DNA of 64,000 nucleotides from Begonia masoniana (taxonomy: Eukaryota > Streptophyta > Magnoliopsida > Cucurbitales > Begoniaceae): the NCBI GenBank assembly GCA_022432975.1, contig CM039508.1, positions 46,651,646-46,715,645 of the forward strand, written 5' to 3'. The position numbers and the translations under genes are program-made. Below, piece by piece: positions 40,160-51,428 of the stretch (positions are counted from its first letter, which is position 1; every line of letters begins with the position of its first letter). Under the pieces are notes generated by a model. It was not told the DNA's origin, did no database searches, and saw nothing but the letters and a program-made list of their open reading frames with translations.

Positions 40160-40565
40160 TGAGACTCAAAGTCAAAAAGAAAATTATGAAACAAATTTAT
40201 CTAGGCAATTCGACGGAACTCTAGAAGTATTATGAATTCTTGCTGTTCTGTGACTAATGCTGTAGTATTGCTGTAGCATCATGAGTAAATTGCATGTAAT
40301 GAGAAAATCAACCATAACCAAAGCTTTTCCCATAATTACTTTTTTAAATCATTTTCATTTTTAGTTTTATTTAATTTCGAGCAATTTTAGTTCATCATTC
40401 CTTACTATTTATTTAATTTCAATATTTTCATCTTTATTTTATAGAAATTTATAGCAAGATTAAATTGATTAAAAATATCTTCGTGGGATCGACTTTTACT
40501 TACTTTATTACTTCGTTAGCGACACGTGCACTTGCGTTAGGGTGTAGAAAATCACTAACTATACT
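40160..40565 (+). mobile_element. Insert replacing the Copia RT region, possibly Ty3/Gypsy-derived
   Basis: Between the integrase tail and RNase H lies AT-rich text ending 'atcttcgtgggatcgac', then 'tagcgacacgtgcacttgcg'. This phrase pair resembles the region near the 3' LTR of plant Athila/Tat-type elements. Edges are not defined and no duplication is seen. The classification rests on recall of that motif and is tentative. Confidence 0.4.
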
Positions 40566-41034
40566 CCGATACTGATTGGGCTGGTGATCCTACCGATCGC
40601 AAGTCCACCACTGGATTCTGTATTTTCTTCGGTGATTCACTTATTTCGTGGAAGAGTAAGAAACAAGATGTTATTTCTCGGTCTTCTACTGAAGCTGAGT
40701 ATCGTGCCATGGTCTCGACTACTTGTGAGATTGTTGATTTGCTTGCAGATATGAGTGTTTTATCATCGTCATCCTACTCCGTTACATTATGACAATCAGA
40801 GTGCTATTAAGATTGCGCATAATTCAGTTTTTCATGAGCAAACCAAACATATTGAGATTGATTTTCATGTCACCCGCCATCATCTTCCGCTTAGCACCAT
40901 CACTTTACCTTTTGTCACTTTTTCTCTGCAGATTGCCGATTTGTTTACCAAGGCACACTCCGCTTCGCGATTCCGTTTTTTGTCTGACAAACTCTCAATG
41001 CTTTTAATTGTCGCATCGTGAGTTTGCAGGGGGA

Positions 41035-41575
41035 TGATAGCATATATTATTATTATAATTAATGTCCTGAGGGTATTTAGTAGCGACACGTGCACTTGCG
41101 TTAGGGTGTAGAAAATCACTAACTATACTCCGATACTGATTGGGCTGGTGATCCTACCGATCGCAAGTCCACCACTGGATTCTGTATTTTCTTCGGTGAT
41201 TCACTTATTTCGTAGAAGAGTAAGAAACAAGATGTTATTTCTCGGTCTTCTACTGAAGCTGAGTATCGTGCCATGGTCTCGACTACTTGTGAGATTGTTT
41301 GGTTACTTTGATTGCTTGCAGATATGAGTGTTTTATCATCGTCATCCTACTCCGTTACATTATGACAATCAGAGTGCTATTAAGATTGCGCATAATTCAG
41401 TTTTTCATGAGCAAACCAAACATATTGAGATTGATTTTCATGTCACCAGCAGTCTTTGAGTATTTTAGTCTTTGATTATTATCTTTGTTTACCCTAGTTA
41501 TATAAACCTCTTGATGTGTATCTTTTGTTTTTTTAAGTGTTAATGAGCGATTCTTATTTTCTCTCTGTTTCTTCA
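41035..41575 (+). repeat. 3' LTR of the Copia element, split by a duplicated RNase H segment
   Basis: LTR parts are 41035-41081 and 41448-41575. The 366 bases between them (41082-41447) repeat 40518-40874, that is, the Gypsy-like phrase plus the start of RNase H. The inserted copy keeps ~11 bases near 41300 ('tttggttactttg') that the upstream copy lacks, so it shows an older state. Confidence 0.87.
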
Positions 41576-41580
41576 AAGTG

Positions 41581-41984
41581 GATTAGGGATCCTAAGCAAG
41601 TCTCCCATTTTCGACATAAGCACAGGTGTAGTTGATAAGCAAATTTTAGATTTTCACATTGAGGACAAAAGGGCTTCTAACTATCTATGTTTTTTTACTG
41701 TAAATTAGTAGTTTTTGAGTGATGAGTGGTGCATAAAGAGAGATTGTGACAGACTGACCACTCAAAATTCTATTTGTGATGACTTAGTCTTTACACCGGG
41801 ATGCACAATCTCACATCGCTTGGAAAGTAGTAATTGAGTGATTTATAAGTAGAGTTCTCATTCATGCTTAGTAAAACGCGTTTTGAGTTAACCCTGAAAA
41901 TAAATTCGTACAAGCTCCGGTGTAAAACAGACAATATTGTATTAGGAGCTGAGTAACTCTACAAAATAAGAAAGATGTAAAATA
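41581..41984. other. Intergenic, no gene seen
   Basis: A stretch at 41760-41870 ('gcacaatctcacatcgctt' and nearby) is loosely similar, inverted or diverged, to 29400-29480, suggesting a dispersed repeat. No coding sequence. Confidence 0.45.
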
Positions 41985-42835
41985 TAGGGAAATTATCGAT
42001 TTAAACCCTATACTATACACGTTTTTTCAATTCGGCCCCTGTACTAAAAAAACCGGCAAACCGAACCCTGTACTTTGATTCTGTTATCAGTTTTGACCTT
42101 CTATCAACAATTTCATAAAACCCTCATTGAAAAAACTACCAAACGATCTTAGATTCAGTTGAAATTTTTAACACATGTTCATTACTTAATGAGAAGATAA
42201 TCTAAGAATTTTCGTGATTTTTTAACACATCTACGATTTATTATAATTTTATTTTAGTATTGTTTAAAAATATTATAATAAATCATACAAGTTTTAAAAA
42301 ATTACGTAAATTTTTTTATTATCTACCCATAATATGGTGAATATCTAGAAAAAGTTTCAAATAAATCCAATATCTTTTGGTATTTATTTAAATTAATCTC
42401 AGTTTTTTCTTTATTTTATAAATTAATTTTTAAACAAATACCAAACAATATTTGATTTATTTGAAAACTTTTCCACATGTTCAACCTATCATGGGTAGAT
42501 AATAGAAAAAGGTTCGTGATTTTCTAAAATTTGTATGATTTATTATAATATTTTTATAAAATACTAAAATAAAATTTCAATAAATCGTACATGTGTTAAA
42601 AAATAACGAAAATTTTCAGATTATCTTCTTATTAAGTAGTGAACATGTGGAAAAAATTTCAACTGAATCTAAGATCGTTTGTTAGTTTTTTCAATGAGGG
42701 TTTAATGAAATTATTGATAGAAGGTCAAAACTGATAACAGAATCAAAGTACAGGGTTCGGTTTGCCGGTTTTTTTAGTACAGGGCCGAATTGAAAAAACG
42801 TGTATAGTACAGGGTTCAAATCGATAATTACCCTA
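41985..42835. mobile_element. Foldback element, ~850 bp, inverted repeat through most of its length
   Basis: The left arm starts tagggaaattatcgattt and the right arm ends aaatcgataattaccc(ta). From there inwards the arms match as inverted repeats: 'gtactttgattctgttatca', 'ccttctatcaacaatttcat', 'aaaccctcattgaaaaaact', then a more diverged AT-rich part up to a centre near 42400-42415. Element-end fragments occur at 13531-13628. Long matched arms suggest a Mutator-like or foldback MITE. No clear target duplication was found. A transcript would form a long hairpin. Confidence 0.85.
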
Positions 42836-42942
42836 AATTATAAGTGTGGTGTGGATTTTCCTTAACAAGCATCTTCAGTGGAGTTCCAACAGGTTACGCG
42901 TAAATAGAAAGAATTTAGGGCAAAAATTTTTAATTTACGTAC

Positions 42943-43254
42943 CATTTCCTGTCACAAACATGGGCATGTTATTGGATATTTCCTTCGTATGGTTGATCAT
43001 CTTCTCCATTTCACTCTGCAAATCAAATGGTACAAAACAAATTATAGCTTGCTAAAAACTCTGAAGTTCCTTTTGTTACATCTCCAGCACAACACAAATT
43101 AGGGAAGAAGTAGTTGCAGAAAAAAAAACAAGATTAAATTAGTAAATGGATAGACTAACAAGTTCACAGACTTACTGGGCAAAGTCCTGGCCCATGCAAT
43201 CGAGAATCGATAAGAACTCGCTCCCAAAAAATGCATCAAATCAATGTCTTGCAG
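42943..43254 (-). pseudogene. GH1 beta-glucosidase fragment with mutated nucleophile site
   Basis: Two pieces lie in the right order on the minus strand. 43176-43254 encodes DIDLMHFLGASSYRFSIAWAR, the conserved N-terminal block of family 1 glycosidases. 42943-43015, with good AG and GT borders, encodes EMEKMINHTKEISNNMPMF followed by VTGNG, where active enzymes have TENG. The catalytic nucleophile Glu is thus Gly (GGA). The middle of the enzyme, with the acid/base TFNEP motif, is missing. Closest in feel to plant BGLU enzymes of the monolignol-glucoside type, but the fragment is too short to be sure. Confidence 0.75.
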
Positions 43255-43384
43255 TAAATTTAAGAAATATCATAAAACATCACGGTAAATATCGTCGGAA
43301 AAATCTCCGGTATATTTATTCATGACGTTTCCGGTGAGTTTGGTTTTTTATCAAACAGTTGGTGTGCATGAAAATGATTGAAGA

Positions 43385-43800
43385 ACAGCAGGCACAGATT
43401 CGATGTTGATTTTTCTTCTGGATTTACCAGGAAAGTGGCAGAAAACGTCGCAATTGGAGAGTCCTCTGCCATCTTCAAGACATTGTCCTTCAATCTAATC
43501 CATCAGAAAGAAAAATTGCTGAGAAATTCAGAAAATGCAGAAACAAAACCAGTGAGAAAATGAAAAATGAAAAATGAAAAAGAAAGTAGCTGGTACGACG
43601 GAGTACTGGTTCGAAACAGAGTCGCCAGGGGATTGAGGTCGACTGATTTCAACCTCATTTTCACTGAGATTTCGAGCTGAGATAAAGAATCTGCATTTAT
43701 TTTTCTGGGTTTTAGTCGATTTGGAGGAAAGATTAGTACTTGACACAAATGGAAGAGATGAATGCGAGTGGATTTTGATCACGCGAAAACGGGATTTCAT
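43385..43800 (-). other. Possible two-exon coding fragment, unknown product
   Basis: From the ATG at 43800 the frame reads a basic, Ser-rich leader (MKSRFRVIKIHSHSSLPF…) that looks like a plastid or mitochondrial presequence, up to a possible GT donor near 43592. A later AG near 43500 could lead into LKDNVLKMAEDSPIATFSAT, ending at a GT near 43433. I do not recognise the family. The following DNA is the GH1 relic, so this may be a gene remnant or the start of a chimeric transcript. Confidence 0.3.
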
Positions 43801-46380
43801 ACTTCCATCGAATTAATACTTACTGTGAATCACTTAAGAACATATCAACAGTTAAATGAATAACGATATTCAATAGTAAATTATTTTTTAAAACAAATAA
43901 AATTTTCAATTTTCCTTAGACCGTATCCTTAATTTATTCATTACATTCAACGCGTATATACATGTATGTATTCCATTTCACGAGGCGTTCAAAATTTCTA
44001 ATTCAATTTTTACCTCTCCCTGCATTTTCTAACCCAATTGCGAACTACTTATCGCATATTTGACGATTCGAAACTCTGTCAATCGCGCGTTATAGTTCAA
44101 AATCGAAAGAAATGGTCAGAAGAGTTAAAAATTAAATTAAAATATTTTATTAAATAAAAAAATTATCACATTGAATTAACAGATAAATTGACTTCAACGT
44201 TCAATTTTGTCAATAAAAACAGTTTAAATAAGTCAAGATAGTTGCTTTCAATTTATGACTTGTTCAAGGCATACTTTATAACGTTACCATCATTATTTAT
44301 TTTTAATTTATTATTATTTATTATCATTATTTACATAGGTTTGATTTTATTTCAATAAGCTTCCAATGCCCGTGCTGCCATTGGACCAAGTGGCGCCAGG
44401 GACCATAGTTTTGCAACTATCTTCAATTCTGAAATTCTAATAAACAATGTAACTTAAATGTATTTTTTTAATTACTTTTCATAATTTTAGGCCTGATTGT
44501 CACCAGCTGGTTGTCAAGACTTCTAAATTATTTTATAATTCAATTTAATTTCAAAGATCCCAAAAAAAGGGCGGTCTCCATGTCTTTTTCCAAAGTAACC
44601 TAAAAATAAAATTAAGATACGTGTACTTTAAATCAAAGTTGAAGAAGTTTTTTCGTCGACTCGAATATCGAACTATAAGATTTTTTATAGTAAACATTGA
44701 ACAACTTTTTTTGTCAATTCGAACATCGAATTATAAAATTTTTTCACTGCAAACACCGAATAATTTTTTTCTTCAATTCAAACGTCAATCTATTAACTAT
44801 TAACTTCATAGTTCAATTTTCGAATTGATGAAAAAAATTTGTTGAGTGGTTGAATTGAAAAGTACCTCATAGTTCTATATTTTATTTGATATTTACCCTA
44901 AACTTTAAGGTAAAATGTAATTTAAACTTTAACGTTTGAAATTATTTTCATTTAAACTATTATTTTTTTGGACACATTGAACTTTCACATTTCAATTATC
45001 ATCAATTTGGATATTATCGTCAAGTTATCAGCTAAATCCAAACACATGTATACTTTGTTTTTCTATTAATAAGATTTTTAACTCAATTCTTAATTTCTCC
45101 AATAATTTCAAACTCGATTCAAACTTTATCACACGTTTAAAAAGTTTGAAATCGTCGGACAAGAGATCGATAAAATTCGACATTAGTTTAAATATTGCTG
45201 AAAAAGTTAAAAATCAGATCAAAAATGGAAAACATGGTATAGATTTATTAAATTTAACGAATAAATTAACGACAATGTCTAAATTATTAATAATTGAAAG
45301 GTGCAGATTTGATCATTTAAAACATTGTTTAATATTTAATGTGATTAACATCTCTTAGACATGCCATTTCATTTTGTTTACTAATAAATTTTTAACACGT
45401 TACACATACCATTTAAGTGGGGGGTAAACTCTTGAAGATAGACCATGTAAGTTGACCTCACAGACTTTTCACACGTTAAAATAAACTCAAAATACGAATT
45501 GTTCATGTCTTCTACATTTAAAGTTCATTTTATTGATAGCTGTTTAAAAAAAAAATTACGTGACAAAAAAAATGTGATTTCTTTAACGACACCTCTAAAA
45601 ACAAAAAAAATAATTGCTAACGCTAAGTTTTAAGGGTTAAAAATCGTGTCGTGAAGGTGAGAAACACTTCGATGCAGCGTAAAAAATTAAGTGTCGAAAA
45701 TATCCCCAGAAAACGTAGTAATGCTTCATAGTAAGTTCTTTCTGATACAATTTAATCAACGATAATCATCAAACGAAAATCATGCTAATTTAGTTGTCCT
45801 AAGGTACACATAAAAAAGATGTAGCAGTGGAATTATCGTGTGAGCGTGACAAGTACGTATACATATTACGTGATTTTCATTATTAAAATTATTAATTAAT
45901 TGTAATTATAATACTGATTTCCAGCTAGTAAGCAGTTAATTTAAACAGAGTTCAATTTGTCCATCTTTTGTTTTCACTGGTCCTGGGAACAGAGTTTTTA
46001 GGTTTACTCCTCCATCCATCATTATCTCCTGCCTTTTAAAAATTAAATTAAATTAAATATTTTTTAAGAATAATGATATGTGTTTATCTCTTATTTTGAT
46101 TAACTCAAATAATCGTTAACGTGTTAAATAATAGTTTATTTAATTAAAATATAATAAATTATAAATAATTAATTTATTATAATAATTATACTCATTATTA
46201 TTTATAGGTCTGTAAAAAAATTTAGAGAATAAAATAAAAAAATAAATTTAGTATTATTTATTTATCAAATACGGCTCTTTTAATAAATTTAAAATTAATC
46301 AGAATTTCATTGGAAGAAAAAGAGAAGCTGCAAAGACGATATTAGCCTCCCATGATTGATGTATCCCTCTGCTGTTCTGT
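43801..46380. other. AT-rich intergenic region, no gene seen
   Basis: Short frames only. 44640-44800 holds three weak repeats of 'gaacatcgaattataa'-type text. 44940-45400 resembles dispersed non-coding repeat text. No element ends identified. Confidence 0.5.
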
Positions 46381-46389
46381 GCACGCGTG

Positions 46390-47713
46390 CTAACCTGAGT
46401 ACTTGACTGGCCAATCAGAAAGCGCGAGCGGCAATAAGAGGACAAAAGTAGAAAAAGCAAGGTTACAACGTGTCAGTAAATAATTGGTCCGCCAATAGAT
46501 CGATCCCTTTCTTGCCTTTAGGCTCCATTCGTTTGACTAAATTCATAACCAACCCCACTTCTCCACGTGTCAACCGACGTGGTCATTTTCCCACTCGTGG
46601 AAAATGTCGCTTCCTTCCTAGATCGTTATTCCTCCTTGTTAATTTTGTCAAAAGACGGGTCCACGTATAGGATGAGAGTGGTTGTTGACACGTGTTCCCA
46701 TCAAAGATATTGATGAAAGTTATTAAACACGACACTCGGTCAAGAACATAGCTTTCCATAGTAAAAACTCGTTTTACAAGTGCGTTTTGGAAAATACCAA
46801 ACTTATGTCCACACACCACTTCAACTAGGGATGGACGGAGCTCGATTTGGTACGATTTTATATTTAAATCGAACTGAATTGAACTGAACTGTGAGAATTA
46901 AACTGAACCGAGTTGTGATCTGTTAATTTTTGAGTTTTGGAACAAAAGTTGGAGATAAAATTTTCAAACCAAGCTATTAGATGTGATCAGATTTGTTTTA
47001 GTTTCAAAATAAATATTTATTTTATTAAGATATCTAATTTAAGGTCAAGTTTGGTAGATTTGTTGAGTTTTGGTCAAGTCGAAGTGATTAGATTTTTGAT
47101 TAACAACGTGACAATGATTTTCGTTTTTAAATAATATTACGTTTATTATATTATTTTATTTTTATAATTTATACTTACTGATAAATATTGGTCGATGAAA
47201 ATAATATAGTAAATTATAAATAGTTAAAATACGTTTGACCTATCATAAAATAATTTTTTTCACCTAAAACCGTGAATCGAAGTGGAAGGCAAGTAGGAAT
47301 GGAACCTAAGTGCAACAGAATTCATGATTCCAGTTCGAATCAATTAGGTTTGGTTATGCCTGGCTACCACCTCAACCAACACGTGTCAGTCCACTCTCCA
47401 TATCCAAACTTTCCTTGCATTGCTTACAGTCAATGGCTCGGCCATTCGTTTTCACCAGTGATGAGTCATGAACCAGAGATTTTGAACTGAAATTCGAGCC
47501 AGATTATGTCCACCTTAATGTACCAAAGATCGGTGCACGTGGCGTGTTCTTGAAGTCGCGTTGGTCCCACTTCAACTCCAGTTGAAAGTGACGACCGTAC
47601 TTATCGACTTCTTTACTCTCCCTATATAATCAATCTGCAGTTCGGAAGAAATAATAAAGAAACCTCCGAAAATCAAAACTATATTGCGTTTTTTCTTATT
47701 CTTACGGCTGGAT
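46390..47713 (+). promoter_or_regulatory. NAC gene promoter with clustered G-box/ABRE and DRE-like sites
   Basis: ACGT-core sites are at 46563-46572 (ccacgtgtca), 46687-46695 (gacacgtgt), 47380-47387 (cacgtgtc) and 47536-47543 (cacgtggc). A DRE core accgac is at 46573-46578. A TATA box, ctatataat, is at 47622-47630, about 85 bases before the ATG, giving a short 5' UTR. Such sites are bound by ABA-response bZIP factors and DREB factors in relatives of this NAC group; that these are used here is inferred. The 46830-47300 stretch between is AT-rich without marked sites. Confidence 0.6.
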
Positions 47714-48906
47714 ATGGGTGTCTCGGAGGCTGATCCAGTTACCCAGATGAGATTGCCTCCTGGTTTTCGGTTTTTCCCGACCGACGAGGAGCTTCTGGTC
47801 CAGTATTTATGCCGGAAAGTCGCCGGTCAGCACTTCAAGTTGCAAATCATCGGTGAAATTGATCTTTACAAATTCGACCCGTGGGTTTTACCCAGTAAGA
47901 GTTATATAACAATTAAGAAACATTTTCTGAGCTGAGATTTGTCTTTTTCCTGAATTCATGAATTAAAATGGTTCGTAATATTTTCAGGCAAAGCGATATT
48001 TGGAGAGAAAGAATGGTACTTTTTCAGTCCGAGAGACAGGAAATACCCCAACGGCTCGAGGCCGAATCGGGTGGCCGGAACGGGGTATTGGAAGGCTACC
48101 GGAACTGATAAAATCATCTCTACTCAAGGACGTAAAGTTGGTATCAAGAAAGCTCTGGTTTTTTACGTCGGAAAAGCTCCGAAAGGAACTAAAACTAACT
48201 GGATTATGCATGAGTATCGCTTATTTGATGCCTCTAGAAAGATCGGAAGCTCTAAGGTGAACAAAAACACCGGATTTTACTATCTTTAAAGTATACTCGT
48301 TTACTTTACCTCTGTTTCTGATTTAGAGTTTGATTTTTTTTATCTCAGTTGGACGATTGGGTTTTATGCCGGATTTATAAAAAAACTGCCGTAAGCTCTC
48401 AGAAGCAGACAACTCCAAGCATTTCCGGCGAAGAACGGAGAAACGGCTCGTCGTCTTCCTCTGCGTCGGAATTCGACGACTTCCTCGAATCGTTTACAGA
48501 AATTGACGATCAGGTTCTGACGCTTCAAGATGATGAGAAGCTCAGTTTCCAAAATCTTGCCGGTGAAAATTTTGACTGTGCGACTTTCGGAGGACTTGAT
48601 TCGTTGCCGGAACTCGCTCGGCCGTATAATAAAACTCAGCCACTAGCACAAGGAGAGATGAATTATGGCTACAGCAAAATAAATATTCCAGCTTCAACAT
48701 TGGAGCTCCGTTTCAGTGAATATTCGCCGTTGAACTTCGCCGGTAACTTAGCAGACGATGAGGTTCAGAGTGGATTCAGAACTCAGCGAGTTGCTAACTC
48801 AGCAATGTTTCAGCATAACTCGTTACTCAACAGTTCGTTGAACTCCATGGACGCCTTTGGAGTTCTGTACCCGACCAATGACGGGGAGTTTTGGTTCAGA
48901 CACTGA
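47714..48906 (+). CDS. NAC transcription factor, RD26/ANAC019/ANAC055 group
   Basis: Three exons (47714-47894, 47988-48256, 48349-48906; GT-AG, phases 1 and 0) give 335 aa. The NAC domain spans residues ~14-165 with all five subdomains visible: [47 protein letters not shown] and [30 protein letters not shown] and [22 protein letters not shown]. The start MGVSEADP and the YLCRKVAG segment mark the stress-related SNAC-A group. These proteins enter the nucleus and bind CACG-core sites, acting in drought, ABA and jasmonate responses. The C-terminal half is Ser/acidic-rich and ends DGEFWFRH, a likely activation region. The ATG at 47714 was chosen because it fits family starts; nothing upstream supports a longer protein. 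The gene looks intact. Confidence 0.95.
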
Positions 48907-50346
48907 TGAACCAAGAAGATTGTAAATAGTTGGAATTCTTTTGGAAATGAGAGAAATATCGAGGCATAGATTCCAAATAACCGGAATAAGAGGGCATATC
49001 TGCAAAATCACTCAAAAATAAGACTAGGAGGCAATTTCCCATTTTAAACAAGATTAAATCCAAAGAGCTTTGAAGATGGAAAATAAAATGAGGCCATTTT
49101 CGGAAATATACATACGTCACGCTTTCCATTTCATTTATAATAAGATTAAATATTATAACCTATACTTTTCTTTCAAACTTTATCTTCGAATATGCAAAAT
49201 TTTAGAATATTTAATATTAAAAATATTAAAATACTAGTTAACTCGAAGTTGACTTGTTACATATCTATTTGACATTATTATTTATTATGATTATATAATT
49301 TGATCTACTTTTTTTAATAATATTTGTGATGTCTTCAAAATACTTTAATCATTCTCCTAGATTTACATATGATCTAAGGGACGTATATATTCTATTATTA
49401 AAATTTTGAAGAAAAAATAATATTTTAATCTTTTATCTAGCGATTTTTGAACTATGTTCATTAAGTGAGAATTCAAAATCAAATTATAAATTACAAGAAA
49501 TGTCAGAAATCACGTGAAAACACTTTATTAAATGAAAAATATAATATACACATGTTAAATTTAATTTATAAGTTGACGACATAATTTAAATTACTAGTAA
49601 CTAAAAGGTTGAGGTTCATTTTATCTACAAAAAAAAAAAAAGTTTAAAATATGTTGTGATAAAACAATTCACACCGCAAGAACTAATGAAGAATAAAAGA
49701 GAATAGTGAAAGAAGAAATCAAGACTCACTAATTTACATGGTTCAAACTAAATTATCATACATCCACGACACAAAATCCCAGTAAACAAATTTTATTCAA
49801 GAATAAAAAAAACTACGATTTTTTCGTAATGCTGCAACGCCTAGAAAAATCCAATGGCTCTTGTAGAATTCATGGAACTTGGAGTAGGTTTGAGTGGATT
49901 AGGATATTTTCTCGACGGCCAAACAATATTCTCCTCCTTTCTCGAGAAGGATTCTTTGACTCAATGATAAATTTCAGTGTTCAATCCTGACCCTAATCAA
50001 AGTACTGTTTAATTTACGTGGTTCACATCAAATTTAATTCTAGAAAACTTTCTCAACGGCCAAACAGTATTCTCCACATTTTCCGATAAAGATGCTTTGA
50101 CTAAATAATAATCTTCGGTGCTCAATCCAGACCCTAATCAAAGTCATTGTTGAACTTTGTTCTTACTCTCGTTATAATCTCTTTGGTCTAAATTGTTTTA
50201 TTTTTTAAGAATCCGAATATTATTTTATTATTTTCTCTCAATTTGCATAATTCTTTTGTAGGAATATCCTCTTGCATCTGATTACCATTCACTCCAGTTC
50301 AAAACCAAGTATAATCCAAGAGCAATAAAATATAAACTATAAAATA
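48907..50346. other. NAC 3' flank and intergenic DNA with a diverged direct repeat
   Basis: 48907 to about 49140 is probably 3' UTR. Two related ~110-130-base blocks at ~49898-50030 and ~50045-50160 share 'ctcgacggccaaacaatatt'-like text and 'cctaatcaaagt'. No gene seen. Confidence 0.55.
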
Positions 50347-51417
50347 AAGAGACCTGTGATGTTAAACGGGCGGGCTGGTGAGCCAGCCTGCTTGCTCGGC
50401 TCGTTACAGTAGCGGGCCGAGCTCGACGGGGCGAGCCGAGCCTTGCCATCCGGGCTCCACGAGCCAGCTTGCGAGTTGGTGAGCTCGAGCCCAACTCGGG
50501 GCCTGCTCCCTCTTGATCAATGATCCCTCAGCGGCTCAGCCCTTCTTCGTCTTCGTCGATTCCTCCTCTTTAGCATGTTGAACGCTCAGCCTTCGGCCTT
50601 CAATTCATTCATCTTCTTCTTCCAACCCGAGCATCTGAGCCCAGGGTCGATCACCGTCCGATCAATGAAACTTTCGACGAGAAGGTGAAAAACTTCATCT
50701 TTTCTAACATGGATCTCCATATCTGAAACTAATTACAAATTCGGGGAGGAAGAAGAAGTCAAAAGGAAAAAGAAGAAGTCAAAATTATACTTGAGCACTA
50801 CAGCAAATCCAAATCCAACTTCACAGAAAATTAAGTGAAAATTTAACTCTACATCAATTTTTCCAGAACACATATTCTCAGACAAATTCATAACATGGTC
50901 AGTGATTAAGAGCCTAACATCAAAAGGTGAGGGAGAGGGAGATCAGTCGAAAAGAAAAACATACCAGCAGAGTGAGTGGGTTTCAAATCACAGAGAGGTG
51001 GAAGAAGAAGGACCTCCCTTTTTTATGGTCTGAGCTTCAACAGAGCGAGAAATGTTGGAAAATGAGACGAAACCCTAAAACTCGTGCCTTCCTTCCCCTC
51101 AATTTTGATCTCTCCTGCCCTCATTCTGGCTCTCTCTCAAGCAACGATCATCAGACTGTTGCACTTGCATCCTCCCCTACAGCCTTCTGTCTCCCTCTGG
51201 CCTCCAGCAACAGTCTGATGGCCGTTGCTGTTGCAGTTGCACCTTGCCCCCTCTCTTTTTGTCTCTGCAGTCTCCAGCATTTAGCAACGGTCTAATGATC
51301 GTTGCTCAAATGCTCCCCCTTCCCTCACTCAACCCGTTACAGCAAAGACAACAACAGTCTAATAACCGTTGCTGCTGCAGTGCTGCACCTCCTTCCTTCC
51401 CCTTTCCCTCTGCTCTC

Positions 51418-51428
51418 TTCTATAAATA
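51418..51428 (+). promoter_or_regulatory. TATA box of the hAT transposase gene
   Basis: 'ttctataaatacatc' lies ~350 bases above the transposase ATG. A likely 5' UTR intron runs from the gtatgc donor near 51571 to the tag acceptor at 51771-51773, three bases before the ATG. Confidence 0.5.

Larger units (their letters stand above)
31952..41010 (+). pseudogene. Copia pol remnant (protease, integrase, RNase H)
   Basis: Protease: WVLDSGVSHHMS near 32020 keeps the catalytic D-S-G. GAG-pre-integrase: YLWHSRLGHVS near 32425. Integrase remnants: KGGSKYYISFVDNCTRYTWVY near 32600, then …GYRC up to 33170. After the inserted LTR the frame resumes at 39693 with FDPVSQKLYVSRHV. A stop-rich stretch ends at DAMTGELTALHQTHT near 40160, where RT should start. 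RNase H is present from 40570 ([41 protein letters not shown]), with a frame change near 40760. RT is almost wholly deleted. Many stops; not functional. Confidence 0.88.
31247..41575 (+). mobile_element. Decayed Ty1/Copia retrotransposon with nested insertions
   Basis: The 5' LTR is 31247-31415. The primer-binding site TGGTATCAGAGC is 31416-31427, directly after the LTR. A polypurine tract (gcaggggga) ends at 41034, and the 3' LTR runs from 41035 to 41575 with an internal insertion. The target duplication is aagtg at 31242-31246 and 41576-41580. Internal order is protease, GAG-pre-integrase, integrase, RNase H, as in Copia. Gag and most reverse transcriptase are missing. A 6.5-kb LTR-like insertion sits in the integrase end (33171-39692). 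Confidence 0.92.

Noticed and set aside
47684..47713. Possible upstream start of the NAC protein
   Set aside because: The upstream in-frame codon is TTG; the ATG at 47714 gives the family's usual MGVSEADP start.
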